Positions 7,828 through 17,258 of a DNA stretch of 43,944 nt are shown here, one piece after another. The stretch spans positions 1 to 43,944 of the forward strand of contig CAMYIZ010000075.1 of NCBI GenBank assembly GCA_947258585.1, given 5' to 3'. The stretch comes from an uncultured Haliea sp. (GTDB lineage Bacteria > Pseudomonadota > Gammaproteobacteria > Pseudomonadales > Halieaceae). The notes under the pieces are model-generated. The model saw only the letters and a list, made by a program, of their open reading frames with translations. It had not been told where the DNA came from and searched no databases. The translations under genes and the position numbers were made by a program. The stretch's first letter is position 1; every line of letters starts with the position of its first letter.

Positions 7828-8997
7828 GTGAAATTCATCCACACATCCGACTGGCAGATCGGCATGACCCGCGCCTTCCTCAGCCAGGAAGCCGCGGCGC
7901 GCTACAGCCAGGCGCGCATCGACGCCATCCGCAGCCTGGGCCAGCTGGCCGAGGAGCACGATGCCGGCTTTATGGTGGTGGCGGGGGACGTGTTCGAATC
8001 CAACCAGCTCTCGGCCCAGACCCTGAGCCGGGCACTGGATGCGCTGAACAGCGTGCCGGTGCCGGTGTTCCTGCTGCCCGGAAACCACGACCCGCTGGAC
8101 GCCTCGACGATCTTTCGCAGCAAAGCCTTCAAGGAGCAGGCCCGCGACCACATCATCGTGGTTGAAGACAGCACGCCGATCCCGGTGCCGGGCATGGCCA
8201 ATGTCGAGGTGGTCGGCGCACCCTGGTTCAGCAAGCGGCCGGCGGAAGACCTCTGTGCCAGGGCGCTGAAGGCCCTGGAGCCCGCCCCCGGCGTCACCCG
8301 CATCCTGCTCGGCCACGGCCAGGTGGATTCCCTGTCACCGGACCAGAGCCAGCCCGGCGTAGTCAGCGAGGCGCGCTTGGAACAGGCGCTGGCAGACGGG
8401 CAGGTGCACTACGTGGCGCTGGGCGACCGGCACTCCCTGACCAACGTCGGCACCAGCGGCCGCCTGTGCTATTCCGGCACGCCGCTGGTGACGGATTTCG
8501 ATGAAGTCGATCCCAACAAGGCGCTGCTCGTAGAACTCGCTAACGACGTCTGCACTCTCACACCACTCACCACCGGCTTCTGGGAATTCCAGGCCCTGCA
8601 GCGGGACATCAACGCCCCCGAAGACCTCGCTGCCTTCGCCCAGTGGCTGGATGCAGTGCGCGGCAAGGAGTGCACCGTACTCAAGGTCGGCTTCACCGGC
8701 AGCGTCAACCTGGCGCTGGCGGCAGAGCTGGATGCCCTGCTGGATAAGCACTCCCAGGTATTCGCCAGCCTCAAGCGCCGGGAGCGCACCACGGACCTGG
8801 CAGTCATCCCCGACGCCCTGGATGACAACGCCATAGCGCTGAGCGGCTACGCCGACGCCACCTGGAAAGCCCTGCTGGCTCAAGCAGCCACTGACGACAC
8901 CGCCACCGATGCCCTGCGCCTGATGTACCGGCTGGCGGGCGGCGCCAGCGGCGAAAGCAAGGCAGCCAGCGGTAATGACAGGGCGCGCAACACATGA
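7828..8997 (+). CDS. SbcD-like exonuclease subunit (calcineurin-like phosphoesterase)
   Basis: This 389-residue protein carries the five metal-binding motifs of the Mre11/SbcD phosphoesterases in order: HTSDWQIG near the N-terminus, GDVFES (about 52-57), GNHDP (about 88-92), GHGQVD and GDRHS. These coordinate two manganese ions for DNA end cleavage. The start is GTG 7828, with GGGGGGAA eight bases upstream. The stop overlaps the next ATG as ATGA, so it is translationally coupled to the SbcC-like ATPase. The pair probably processes DNA ends or hairpins. It is a separate unit from BREX by codon use but lies immediately upstream of it. Confidence 0.92.
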   Translation: MKFIHTSDWQIGMTRAFLSQEAAARYSQARIDAIRSLGQLAEEHDAGFMVVAGDVFESNQLSAQTLSRALDALNSVPVPVFLLPGNHDPLDASTIFRSKAFKEQARDHIIVVEDSTPIPVPGMANVEVVGAPWFSKRPAEDLCARALKALEPAPGVTRILLGHGQVDSLSPDQSQPGVVSEARLEQALADGQVHYVALGDRHSLTNVGTSGRLCYSGTPLVTDFDEVDPNKALLVELANDVCTLTPLTTGFWEFQALQRDINAPEDLAAFAQWLDAVRGKECTVLKVGFTGSVNLALAAELDALLDKHSQVFASLKRRERTTDLAVIPDALDDNAIALSGYADATWKALLAQAATDDTATDALRLMYRLAGGASGESKAASGNDRARNT

Positions 8998-11618
8998 AGC
9001 TGCTCACCCTCACCCTGGAAAACTGGCGCGGCGTCAGCGCAAGCCAGATCGAATTCGACAACGCCGTCACCCTGATCGAAGGCCCCAACGAAGTCGGCAA
9101 GTCCTCCCTGGTGGAAGCCCTGCGCATGCTGTTCCGGGAGAAGTCCGGCTCGAAGAAAAAGGAAGTGCAGGCCGTGCAGCCGGTGGGCCAGGACGTGGGC
9201 AGCAGCGTCGCCGCCGAAGTTCGCTGCGGCGACTACCACTTCCACTACAGCAAGACCTACAACCGCAAGGCCGGCACCGAGCTGCGCATCCTCGCGCCGC
9301 GGGCGGAACAGCTCACCGGCGACGACGCCCACAACCGCGCCTGGGAGATCCTCAGCGGCCACATGGACATGGCCCTGTGGGACGCCCTGCTGGTGGAGCA
9401 AGGCAAGGAGATCGGCGGCGTCAGACTGGCGGACTCCGACGGCCTGGCCCGGGCCCTGGACAATGCCGCCGGCGGCGCCGGGGTCAGCGGCGAGGAAAGC
9501 GCCCTGTTTGACGCCGTGCAGGCCGAGTACGAACGCTACTTCACCCTGAAGACCGGCAAGGCGCGCTACGGCGAGCAGCAACAGCGTGTGGAGCAGCACA
9601 GCACCCAGGTGCAGCAGCTCAAGACCACTCTGCGGGAACTGGACGACGACCTGCGCCGCTTCGAGGGCGTCTCCGCGGAGATTTCCCGCCTGCAGCGCGC
9701 CCTGCCTGAACTGCAGGCAGCCAAAGACCAGCACGAGCAGCGCTGGACCGCCATCGACAGCCTGCAGGCCCGGCTGACCGCGAAAGAGGAGGAGGGCAAG
9801 CCCCTGCAGCAGCTGCTGGACCACGCCCGCACTCAGTGGCAAAAGCGCCAGGAAGCCGCTGCCGACATTGCCCGCCGCGAACAGGACCTGGCACAGAAGC
9901 AGGCTGCGCTGCAGCCTCTGGCCGAACACGCGACGGAACTGGAGCGCACCGTGCAGGCAGCGGAGGCGACGCACAAGGACCTGCAAACCCAGCGCCGCGC
10001 CCTGCAGCACGCCCTGCAGCAGGCCCGCCGTGATACCGCCTACCTGCAGGACGCCGCCGAACTGGCGCGCCTGCAGCAGCTGCTGGAGCGGGTGCAGACC
10101 CAGCGCGCCGAACTCACGGCCCTGCGCAAGACCCTGGCCGACATTCACATTACCGCGGAAGGCCGCAAGAACATCCAGGCCGCTGCCAGCGCGCTGGATG
10201 TGGCCAGCCGCACCCGCGACAACGCCGCCACCCGCCTCAGCATCGACGCCCTGCAAGCGGCAGAGTTCCAGCTCAACGGGGAAGCCATCAGCCTGCGCCC
10301 CGGCGCGCCGCTCGAGCGCCAGGTGGCAGAGAGCCTGCAGATCGACATTCCCCAGCTGGCACGCATCACCATCGCCCCCGCGGCCTCCGCCGGCGAGCTG
10401 GCGGCAGAGGTGGACGCGAAGCAGCGGGAACTGGATACCCTGCTGGCCCGCTACCAGGTCAAGAGCGTGGAGCAGGCCATCACCCTGGACGAACAGCGGG
10501 CCGACGCCGAGCAGCTGCTTCGATCCGCCCAGCAGCGCCTGCAGGACACCCTGCAGGGCGCGGACGAAGAGGCACTGCAGGCCGATCGCGCGCGCCTGCA
10601 ACAGGCCTGCGAGGATGCCCTGCAGCAGCGCGACCCCGGCCAGGCCCTGCCCGCCAGCGAACGCGAGGCCCGGGCACAGCTGGAAACCGCCAGCGAGGCC
10701 CTGGACGCCTGCGAATCGGAGCTGGACCAGGAAGCCGGCCGCCTGGCTGAGCAGCGCGCTGAGCTCACCCGTGCGCAATCGCAACAGCAGCAGGCCAGCA
10801 CCGAGCTCAACGCGCTCAGCAGCGTCCTCGAGGACAAGCGCAGCAGCCTGGCGCAGGAGCGCGAGGCCGAAGCCGACGCCGCCCTGGAACAGGCCGTGGC
10901 CGAGCGGGAACAGCAACTGGCGGCCATCACCGCCGAACTGGAACAGCTGCGCGCCCAGCTGGAGGCGGAAGACCCCGACAGCGCCCGCCTGCAGCGGGAC
11001 AACGCCAGCCAGGCCCTGCGCCGGGCCGAGCGCGACATCATCGACCAGCAACAGGAACAGGCCGTGCTCAAGAGCCGCCTGGACCGCGCCCAGGCCAACG
11101 GCCTGTTCGAGGAACTGGAAGCCGCCGAGCAGGCCCTGGCGGAAGCCGAGGACACCCTCGCCGCCACCGAGCGCCGCGCCGCCGCGGCCAAGCTGCTGTG
11201 GGAAACACTCAACGCACAGCGCGACGCCTCCCGCCAGGCCTACGTGGCCCCCCTGCGCGACGGCATCCGCAGCCTGGGCAAGATCGTCTTCGGCAGCGAC
11301 TTCGACATCGTGCTGGGCGAGGACTGGACCATCCTCGACGTCATTCGCGACGGCAAGACCATCCCCTTCGACTCACTCAGCGTCGGCGCCAAGGAACAGC
11401 TCGGCATCCTCACCCGCCTGGCCGCCGCCCGCATCGTCGCCGACCAGGGCGGCGTACCGGTGATCATCGACGATGCCCTGGGCTTCTCCGACCCCACCCG
11501 CCTGCAGAGCATGGGTGCGGCGATTGCAGCGGCGGGGCGGGATGCGCAGGTGGTGGTGCTGACGTGTACGCCGGGGCGGTTTATGTATTTGGGGGAGGTG
11601 GGGGTTAGGAGGTTGTGA
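8994..11618 (+). CDS. SbcC/Rad50-like coiled-coil ATPase lacking a zinc hook
   Basis: This 874-residue protein has an N-terminal Walker A (GPNEVGKS, 30-37), a long Gln/Ala/Glu-rich coiled coil (about 190-720) and a C-terminal signature (SVGAKEQL) and Walker B (VIIDDALGFSD). It would act as the ATP-driven partner of the SbcD-like nuclease. No CxxC zinc hook appears in the middle of the coil. Instead a non-coiled insert (about 395-465, with FQLNGEAISLRPG) sits there, an arrangement more like YhaN-type ATPases. The last ~33 codons switch from C-ending to G-ending codons, which is odd. No terminator is evident in the 100 bases after it. Confidence 0.9.
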   Translation: MKLLTLTLENWRGVSASQIEFDNAVTLIEGPNEVGKSSLVEALRMLFREKSGSKKKEVQAVQPVGQDVGSSVAAEVRCGDYHFHYSKTYNRKAGTELRILAPRAEQLTGDDAHNRAWEILSGHMDMALWDALLVEQGKEIGGVRLADSDGLARALDNAAGGAGVSGEESALFDAVQAEYERYFTLKTGKARYGEQQQRVEQHSTQVQQLKTTLRELDDDLRRFEGVSAEISRLQRALPELQAAKDQHEQRWTAIDSLQARLTAKEEEGKPLQQLLDHARTQWQKRQEAAADIARREQDLAQKQAALQPLAEHATELERTVQAAEATHKDLQTQRRALQHALQQARRDTAYLQDAAELARLQQLLERVQTQRAELTALRKTLADIHITAEGRKNIQAAASALDVASRTRDNAATRLSIDALQAAEFQLNGEAISLRPGAPLERQVAESLQIDIPQLARITIAPAASAGELAAEVDAKQRELDTLLARYQVKSVEQAITLDEQRADAEQLLRSAQQRLQDTLQGADEEALQADRARLQQACEDALQQRDPGQALPASEREARAQLETASEALDACESELDQEAGRLAEQRAELTRAQSQQQQASTELNALSSVLEDKRSSLAQEREAEADAALEQAVAEREQQLAAITAELEQLRAQLEAEDPDSARLQRDNASQALRRAERDIIDQQQEQAVLKSRLDRAQANGLFEELEAAEQALAEAEDTLAATERRAAAAKLLWETLNAQRDASRQAYVAPLRDGIRSLGKIVFGSDFDIVLGEDWTILDVIRDGKTIPFDSLSVGAKEQLGILTRLAAARIVADQGGVPVIIDDALGFSDPTRLQSMGAAIAAAGRDAQVVVLTCTPGRFMYLGEVGVRRL

Positions 11619-11718
11619 ACCGCTGGACTTCTTCTGCGATAACTAGAGAATGATGCACCGCTAGAGTCGCTTCGAGTGGGCCTGGCCTGTAAACATCAAA
11701 TCAGTAATTGGTTATTTA

Positions 11719-12228
11719 ATGAACAATGACGTAGTAAAGGTTATCGTAGAGCTTCGGCTGCTGGTCGGATTTCTCGGCGAGAAGTCTCAGAGCAACTGGT
11801 GGGGCAGCAATTTTATTGGCACCAGCAGCGAGGCATTTCTATCGCCTGTCTTTTCACGCACCACGATGCTCGCGCGTTATCACGGCGTTTGCGAAGCGGC
11901 AATGCTCGTACATGATGAACATATTGGTGTCGGCGCAAATTACCACTTGTATCGCATGCCAGATTCCGCCGAGCGCGCGGCCGCTAAGGCACTTGCCGAC
12001 ACCGACTTCCAAGAACAGCTGCTCGAGGTCTTGAGTAGCAGCGAAGCTGCCCAAACACGGTTGGGTGAGCTGGCAACCGGCGATACAGTCAAAGTCGAGG
12101 GCCCAGTTATTTTGGGCAATTACGCTGATGCCGATCTGAATCAGCAGTTGCGCCAGTCTGCGAGTCACTACTCGCGAGCATTTAAAGAGGGCTACAAGTG
12201 CTTTCCCTATATGCGGGAGGCAGAGTGA
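11719..12228 (+). CDS. brxE: BrxE family protein, first gene of the BREX locus
   Basis: This 169-residue protein matches my memory of the BrxE family: an opening of the form LRLLVGFLGEK, then NWWGSNF, then SPVFSRTTMLARYHGVCEAA, VHDEHIGVG and YHLYR. BrxE was named as a component of type 6 BREX and its biochemical role is unknown. Here it heads an otherwise type 1 layout. Its stop overlaps the GTG of brxA (GTGA), so the two are coupled. The ATG has no clear Shine-Dalgarno sequence (preceded by GGTTATTTA), which hints at a leaderless or weakly translated start. GC content falls sharply from the SbcC-like gene to here. Confidence 0.82.
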   Translation: MNNDVVKVIVELRLLVGFLGEKSQSNWWGSNFIGTSSEAFLSPVFSRTTMLARYHGVCEAAMLVHDEHIGVGANYHLYRMPDSAERAAAKALADTDFQEQLLEVLSSSEAAQTRLGELATGDTVKVEGPVILGNYADADLNQQLRQSASHYSRAFKEGYKCFPYMREAE

Positions 12229-13010
12229 GCGAGATCAAGCCCTTCTACACGACGCAGCTGCAAGCCGGGTTGGGCCTCGTTGATGAAACGAAGCTGCTTT
12301 TGTCCTTATATCAAAAGGATTTGTCGGCGAATCAGCTATACGAAATGGCCCTGGGTTCCGGGCTGTTTCCTATGGTCTCCGCTAGAAGGCTGCGCAACAT
12401 TGTCGTCGAGTGCTTTGCGCCACGGTATATCAAGACCGGTAGTGCCGAGTATTTAAGGCGGTTGGCGGCACATTTGTCGTCATCGGCAATCAACCAGTTA
12501 TTTCTGATCTATACCGCAACTGCCAATGAGATCCTGCAGGATTTTATTCAGGAAATTTATTGGGACCGGTATTCAAGTGGCCGCGATTCGATATCGACGG
12601 AAGATGCCAAAGATTTCGTGGGGCATGCGGTCAGGGAAGGTAAGACCCAGAAGCCCTGGTCAGACTCTACCATCAAACATGTGTCCTCCTACCTTATTGG
12701 TTGCTGTGCAGATTACGGGCTGCTGTCGGCGGGTCGCGGATTAAAGCGCGCCATTCAACCCGTGCGTATCCAGGAATCCACCGTTCTCTATCTCGCCTAT
12801 AAGCTCCATTTTGACGGCTTGGGTGACAACGCGGTTATCAATCACAAGGCCTGGGCGCTGTTCGGTCTCGATGGTTCCGATGTGAGAGAGGAACTCAAGC
12901 GGCTGGCGAAGAACGGGTGGCTCATTGTCCAGTCCGCCGGTGATGTCACGCGGATTGGTTGGCAGTTTAAATCCATGCAGGAGGTGATCGATGTCATCAC
13001 TCAAAGCTGA
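12225..13010 (+). CDS. brxA: BrxA, DUF1819 family BREX protein
   Basis: BrxA is a small helical DNA-binding protein of the BREX complex; family structures show NusB-like and winged-helix parts. This copy is 261 residues. It has the typical opening (FYTTQLQAGLGLVDETKLLL), a WDRYSSG segment, WSDSTIKHVSSYLIGCCADYGLL and a C-terminal winged-helix-like region. The start is GTG 12225 inside the brxE stop, with GGGAGG five bases upstream; an in-frame ATG at 12198 is less likely because it would lie 31 bases inside brxE without a binding site. It overlaps brxB by 20 bases. Confidence 0.88.
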   Translation: MSEIKPFYTTQLQAGLGLVDETKLLLSLYQKDLSANQLYEMALGSGLFPMVSARRLRNIVVECFAPRYIKTGSAEYLRRLAAHLSSSAINQLFLIYTATANEILQDFIQEIYWDRYSSGRDSISTEDAKDFVGHAVREGKTQKPWSDSTIKHVSSYLIGCCADYGLLSAGRGLKRAIQPVRIQESTVLYLAYKLHFDGLGDNAVINHKAWALFGLDGSDVREELKRLAKNGWLIVQSAGDVTRIGWQFKSMQEVIDVITQS

Positions 13011-13563
13011 TTTCAATGAGCTTATGGAGCGCATCAAAGCCGGCCGGGATTTTGGTCATGCCAGTTTCGAGCCAATTTTCTACCTGGTTTTCTCGCCTGC
13101 CTCGATCTTGGAAGTCAAAAGGCAGATGCCCGCGTGGGAAGCGAAGCTTCGTAACGACGGCTGGAGTGTGCACAAGTTCTCCATTGCTGAAGAAGTACAG
13201 AAAATCCTCGACGCGGCACCGTTGAAAAAGATCTGGATCGCGGCAGATAGCAAAGCGCCGCTGCAGTGGGAAAAAACCAACAAGGCGTTGGCTAATGCGC
13301 TGACTAACGGTTCTCTCCAGGAAAGGTTAGAAACTGTGTTGCAGGAACTCGAAGGCCAACCTAACACCATTTTATTAGTGACGGATGTAGAGGCACTTCA
13401 CCCTTACATGCGCATTGGTTCTATCGAGAACCAGCTGCAGGGCAAGTTTCATGTGCCTACTGTCTTCTTTTACCCAGGTGTCAGAACCGGCAAAACCCAG
13501 CTCAAGTTCCTGGGCTTCTACCCGGAAGATGGCAACTATCGCTCGGTCCATGTGGGCGGCTAG
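12991..13563 (+). CDS. brxB: BrxB, DUF1788 family BREX protein
   Basis: BrxB is a conserved core protein of BREX types 1 and others, required for defence but of unknown biochemistry. This 190-residue copy shows DUF1788 features: FEPIFYLVFSPASILEVKRQMPAW-type N-terminal region, TILLVTDVEALHPYMRIG in the middle, and the ending FHVPTVFFYPG with LKFLGFYPEDGNYR. AGGAGG lies six bases before its ATG, which is within the end of brxA, so translation is coupled. The length is typical. Confidence 0.92.
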   Translation: MSSLKADFNELMERIKAGRDFGHASFEPIFYLVFSPASILEVKRQMPAWEAKLRNDGWSVHKFSIAEEVQKILDAAPLKKIWIAADSKAPLQWEKTNKALANALTNGSLQERLETVLQELEGQPNTILLVTDVEALHPYMRIGSIENQLQGKFHVPTVFFYPGVRTGKTQLKFLGFYPEDGNYRSVHVGG

Positions 13564-13597
13564 AACATAGAATGAGTACCGTTTTAGGAAAAAAACG

Positions 13598-16500
13598 ATG
13601 GAAATAAAACAGTTATTCGATAGCAACAAAGACATCTATCGCACCATCGAAAAGGTGATCACCTACAGCGCGTCCCAGGAGCAGCGCCTGAAGGCTGAAA
13701 TATCCGAATATGTGGTGACCGAAAGCATTGAAGAGCAGTTCGAAAAACTGTTGGGAAAGATGCAGGCGGCCATGGAAGCCGGTGGCGAAAATGAAGTCGG
13801 TGTCTGGGTGTCGGGTTTCTATGGTTCGGGTAAAAGCTCATTCACCAAGTACCTGGGTCTGGCGTTTGACGAGAGCGTCACCATCGACGGCACGCCGTTC
13901 ATTCAGCATTTGCAGAATCGGTTCAAGAAGCAAACAACCAAACAGCTCCTGTCCACCGTCGCCAAACGGTTCCCCGCTGCAGTCGTCATGCTCGACCTGG
14001 CCAGTACCCAGCTCGCCGATGCCAGCATGAAAGAGGTGTCGACGGTTCTTTACTACAAGATACTGGAATGGGCGGGCTATTCGCAAAACCTCAAGGTTGC
14101 TGCCTTTGAGCGTAGGATGAAAAAGGAAGGTCGGTATGAGGAATTCCTCACCATCTTTGCCGACCAGCTCGGTGGCGAACAGTGGGACAACTATCGCAAT
14201 GATCCCTTGGTTGTAGATAGCGTGGTGCCAGAAATCGCGCACCAGATGTACCCGAATTTCTTCAAAACTGCTGAGTCCTTTTCAACGGTAACGGAAGACT
14301 GGGTCGTTTTCACCGACCAGCAGGTGGAGGAGATGCTGGAGATTGCCCGAGAGGCAACCGGTAAGGAATACATCATCTTTATCGTGGATGAGGTGGGGCA
14401 GTATGTCGGTTCTCGTCAGAACCTGATTTTGAACCTGGATGGCCTGGCCAAAAACCTCAAAAACATCGGCGATGGCAAAGTCTGGATTGTCGGCACGGCC
14501 CAGCAAACCCTGACCGAGGATGATCCCAAGGCCTCACTGAACTCGCCCGAGCTGTACAAGCTAAAAGATCGCTTTCCCATCCAGATTGACCTGGAAGCCA
14601 ACGATATAAAAGAGATCTGCTACAGCCGCTTACTGGGCAAATCGCCGAGTGGTGAAACCGAATTAGGCAATCTGTTCGATAAACATGGCCAGGCCCTGCG
14701 CCACAACACCAAGCTGGTGGATGCTCGCGCCTATGGCGCTGATTTTGACAAGCAGACCTTTATCAACTTGTACCCGTTCTTGCCGGCACACTTCGATATT
14801 CTGCTGCATTTGTTGGGCGCCCTGGCGAAATCCACCGGCGGTATCGGCCTGCGTTCCGCCATTAAGGTGATTCAGGATGTATTGGTAGAAGGCGCGGACC
14901 ACAGTACGCCCATCGCCAACCAGCCGGTAGGGTGGTTGGCCACCACGGTCACGCTATTTGATGCGCTTAAGAAAGACATCGAAAAAGGCTACCTGTCGCT
15001 CTACCAGTCGGTAGGCAAGGTACTGATTCGCTTCCCCGACTCCAAGCTGCACCAGGACATCGCTAAGACAGTCTGCGTTCTGCAAATTCTGGGCAACCTG
15101 CCTATCTCTATTCAGAACGTTACCAGCCTCATGCATGGCGGTGTCGCGGACGCATCTGCTGCAGATCAGGTGAAGAAAGCAGTCGAAGAGCTGATTAGTG
15201 ATGCCATCGTGCCGCTGGGTGAGCAAGATGGCAACCTGTGCTTCCACAGTGAAAAACTCAACGATATCGAGCAGGAGCGGGGCACAATCCCCTTGCGGGC
15301 GGTGGAGCTGCGGCGAATTCAAAATGAAACCCTGCGTGAGGCATACTCGCCACTGCCCTCAACCCACCTGAACGGCACCTTATCGGTACAGACAGGGCTT
15401 AAAGCCCAAACGGCAGGTGGTGTGCCGGCTTCCCTTTCGGGTGAACGCAACACCGTGCAAACGGTGGTAGAGCTGGTTGACCCCACCGACTACGAAGCCG
15501 CCAAGGCCAGGTTGACCGAAGAGAGCCGCCATAAGAGCGCCAATTACACCATCTTCCTGTTTGGACGCACCTCGCCAGAGATGGAAGAGTTGACCGCAGA
15601 AATCTACCGCAGCAAAGAGATCGTCAACAAGTACCGCAACGAGCCGGATCAAGAGGTCAAGGAATACTGCAACGGCCAAACCGATCGCGCCAATCGCCTG
15701 ATGGGCGAATTGGAGCGGCTAATTAAGCGAAGCCTTGTACAGGGCTCGTTTATCTTTCGGGGTGAGGTCACGGCCGTAGAGAGTGTTAACCAGGATCTCA
15801 TCGAGGCCGCTCGCAAACATCTTGCAAGTGTCGCCGAGCAAGTCTTTGATCGTTACAACGAAGCACCTGTGAGGGCGGGAACCGACCTGGCAGAGAAATT
15901 CCTTCGTCTCGGTAACCTTAGCGGCGTCACTAACGCAACCGACCCGTTGAGCTTGGTGCACACCCAGGGCGGCAGGCCGTCCATCAATACCGGCCATAAA
16001 GCCATCACCAGTATTCGGGATATGATCGAACGTCAGGGCTCCATCGAAGGCAAACGCCTAATCGACCTGTTCACCGATGCTCCCTTTGGCTGGTCACAAG
16101 ATACGCTGCGCTACCTAGTGGCGGCCATGCTGGTTGCAGGGGAGATCAAACTCAAAGTTGCAGGTCGCGAAGTTACTGTCAACGGGCAGCAGGCGATCGA
16201 TGCCCTGAAAACCAATAACGCCTTCAAGTCTGTGGGGGTTTCTCTGCGCGAGGAGCGGCCCAGTAACGAGATCCTGGCCAAGGCGGCTGAGCGCCTGACC
16301 GAACTCAGCGGTGACATGGTCGTGCCGCTGGAGGACGACATCAGCAAGGCGACGACAAAACTGTTTCCGCAGCTACAGCACCAGTACGGCCCGCTGGCAG
16401 AAAAGCTCAAGGGTCTGAAGTTGCCTGGTTCAGATCGCCTGGAGAGCCTCAGCCAGGATATCAAGGATATCCTGTTTACCGATGCTTCCGATGCGCCCCA

Positions 16501-17242
16501 GCGTTTGGGGGGTGAAGAGTCTGAGCTCTATGCCAACCTCAAATGGGCCGCCGACCTCAAGCGTGCGTTGGAGCAGGGCCTCGAGAAGACCCTTGACGAG
16601 CTACAACAGCACCGCCGAGAGCTGGAAAGCCTCCCCGCCAGTGGCACACCCGGCCAGCTCAAAACTGAGTTGGTAGATGAAATCTCAGGGGTAAACGAGC
16701 GTCTGAACCATGCGGACTTCTTTAAATACGCCACCGAGTTTGCAAGTAGCTTAACCACCTTGAAATCTAGGGTGCGGGATACCGCCATTGCCCTGCAAAC
16801 CGAGCAGCAACAGCGCATCACCGATGCCGAGCAAGACCTGCGTCGGCTGTCAGAGTGGCCAGAGCTGACCCAGCAGGAACAAAACAATCTGCTGGCCGAC
16901 CTGGAAAAGTTGGCTGTTACCGGCAGTGAAGATCTCACGGGCCTGCGCCTCCTCGTCAATCAGGAGTACACCATCCAGAGCCAGGTGCAGGATATCAAGC
17001 AGCGTATCCAGCGTATTGGTCAACAGCGCTTGCAAGACAAATTGCGCGAAGAACAAGAGCGGGTAATTGCGGAGGGTAAAAAGAAAATCTCCCGCACCGT
17101 CAACCCCAAACAGCAGATTACCTCCATCGCCGAGCTAGATGCACTAATTGCCGAGTTGCAGCAGCTGCGCGGTGAGCTGAAATATGCCCATGAGTTTGAG
17201 CTGGTGATTGGGCTTAGTGACGACGAAACACAAGAACCCTAA
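13598..17242 (+). CDS. brxC: BrxC, large P-loop ATPase of BREX
   Basis: BrxC is the large ATPase of BREX, essential for both host methylation and defence in type 1 systems. This copy is 1,214 residues, the normal length. Walker A is GFYGSGKSS at about 73-81 and Walker B lies around IIFIVDEVGQ at about 258-268. The family opening (IKQLFDSNKDIYRTIEKVI) is present. The C-terminal third is predicted coiled coil, rich in Gln and Leu. AGGAAA lies before the ATG. GC content is lower than in the flanking chromosome. It is 34 bases after brxB and 16 bases before pglX. Confidence 0.95.
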   Translation: MEIKQLFDSNKDIYRTIEKVITYSASQEQRLKAEISEYVVTESIEEQFEKLLGKMQAAMEAGGENEVGVWVSGFYGSGKSSFTKYLGLAFDESVTIDGTPFIQHLQNRFKKQTTKQLLSTVAKRFPAAVVMLDLASTQLADASMKEVSTVLYYKILEWAGYSQNLKVAAFERRMKKEGRYEEFLTIFADQLGGEQWDNYRNDPLVVDSVVPEIAHQMYPNFFKTAESFSTVTEDWVVFTDQQVEEMLEIAREATGKEYIIFIVDEVGQYVGSRQNLILNLDGLAKNLKNIGDGKVWIVGTAQQTLTEDDPKASLNSPELYKLKDRFPIQIDLEANDIKEICYSRLLGKSPSGETELGNLFDKHGQALRHNTKLVDARAYGADFDKQTFINLYPFLPAHFDILLHLLGALAKSTGGIGLRSAIKVIQDVLVEGADHSTPIANQPVGWLATTVTLFDALKKDIEKGYLSLYQSVGKVLIRFPDSKLHQDIAKTVCVLQILGNLPISIQNVTSLMHGGVADASAADQVKKAVEELISDAIVPLGEQDGNLCFHSEKLNDIEQERGTIPLRAVELRRIQNETLREAYSPLPSTHLNGTLSVQTGLKAQTAGGVPASLSGERNTVQTVVELVDPTDYEAAKARLTEESRHKSANYTIFLFGRTSPEMEELTAEIYRSKEIVNKYRNEPDQEVKEYCNGQTDRANRLMGELERLIKRSLVQGSFIFRGEVTAVESVNQDLIEAARKHLASVAEQVFDRYNEAPVRAGTDLAEKFLRLGNLSGVTNATDPLSLVHTQGGRPSINTGHKAITSIRDMIERQGSIEGKRLIDLFTDAPFGWSQDTLRYLVAAMLVAGEIKLKVAGREVTVNGQQAIDALKTNNAFKSVGVSLREERPSNEILAKAAERLTELSGDMVVPLEDDISKATTKLFPQLQHQYGPLAEKLKGLKLPGSDRLESLSQDIKDILFTDASDAPQRLGGEESELYANLKWAADLKRALEQGLEKTLDELQQHRRELESLPASGTPGQLKTELVDEISGVNERLNHADFFKYATEFASSLTTLKSRVRDTAIALQTEQQQRITDAEQDLRRLSEWPELTQQEQNNLLADLEKLAVTGSEDLTGLRLLVNQEYTIQSQVQDIKQRIQRIGQQRLQDKLREEQERVIAEGKKKISRTVNPKQQITSIAELDALIAELQQLRGELKYAHEFELVIGLSDDETQEP

Positions 17243-17258
17243 GAAGGCTGCAGAGTAA

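Noticed and set aside
8880-11051. Long minus-strand frame opposite the SbcC-like gene (723 codons)
   Set aside because: It is a shadow of a GC-rich coiled-coil gene: Leu/Gln/Gly-rich, no start site, and no recognisable domain.
7828-11618. SbcCD-like pair as part of the BREX operon
   Set aside because: Codon use and GC are those of the chromosome, and a 100-base gap with a GC drop separates it from brxE; association left as an open question only.
11600-11720. tRNA or direct-repeat attachment site at the left BREX edge
   Set aside because: No tRNA-like sequence is present and the CATCAAATCAGT match to 7631-7642 flanks the SbcCD-like pair, not the BREX locus.
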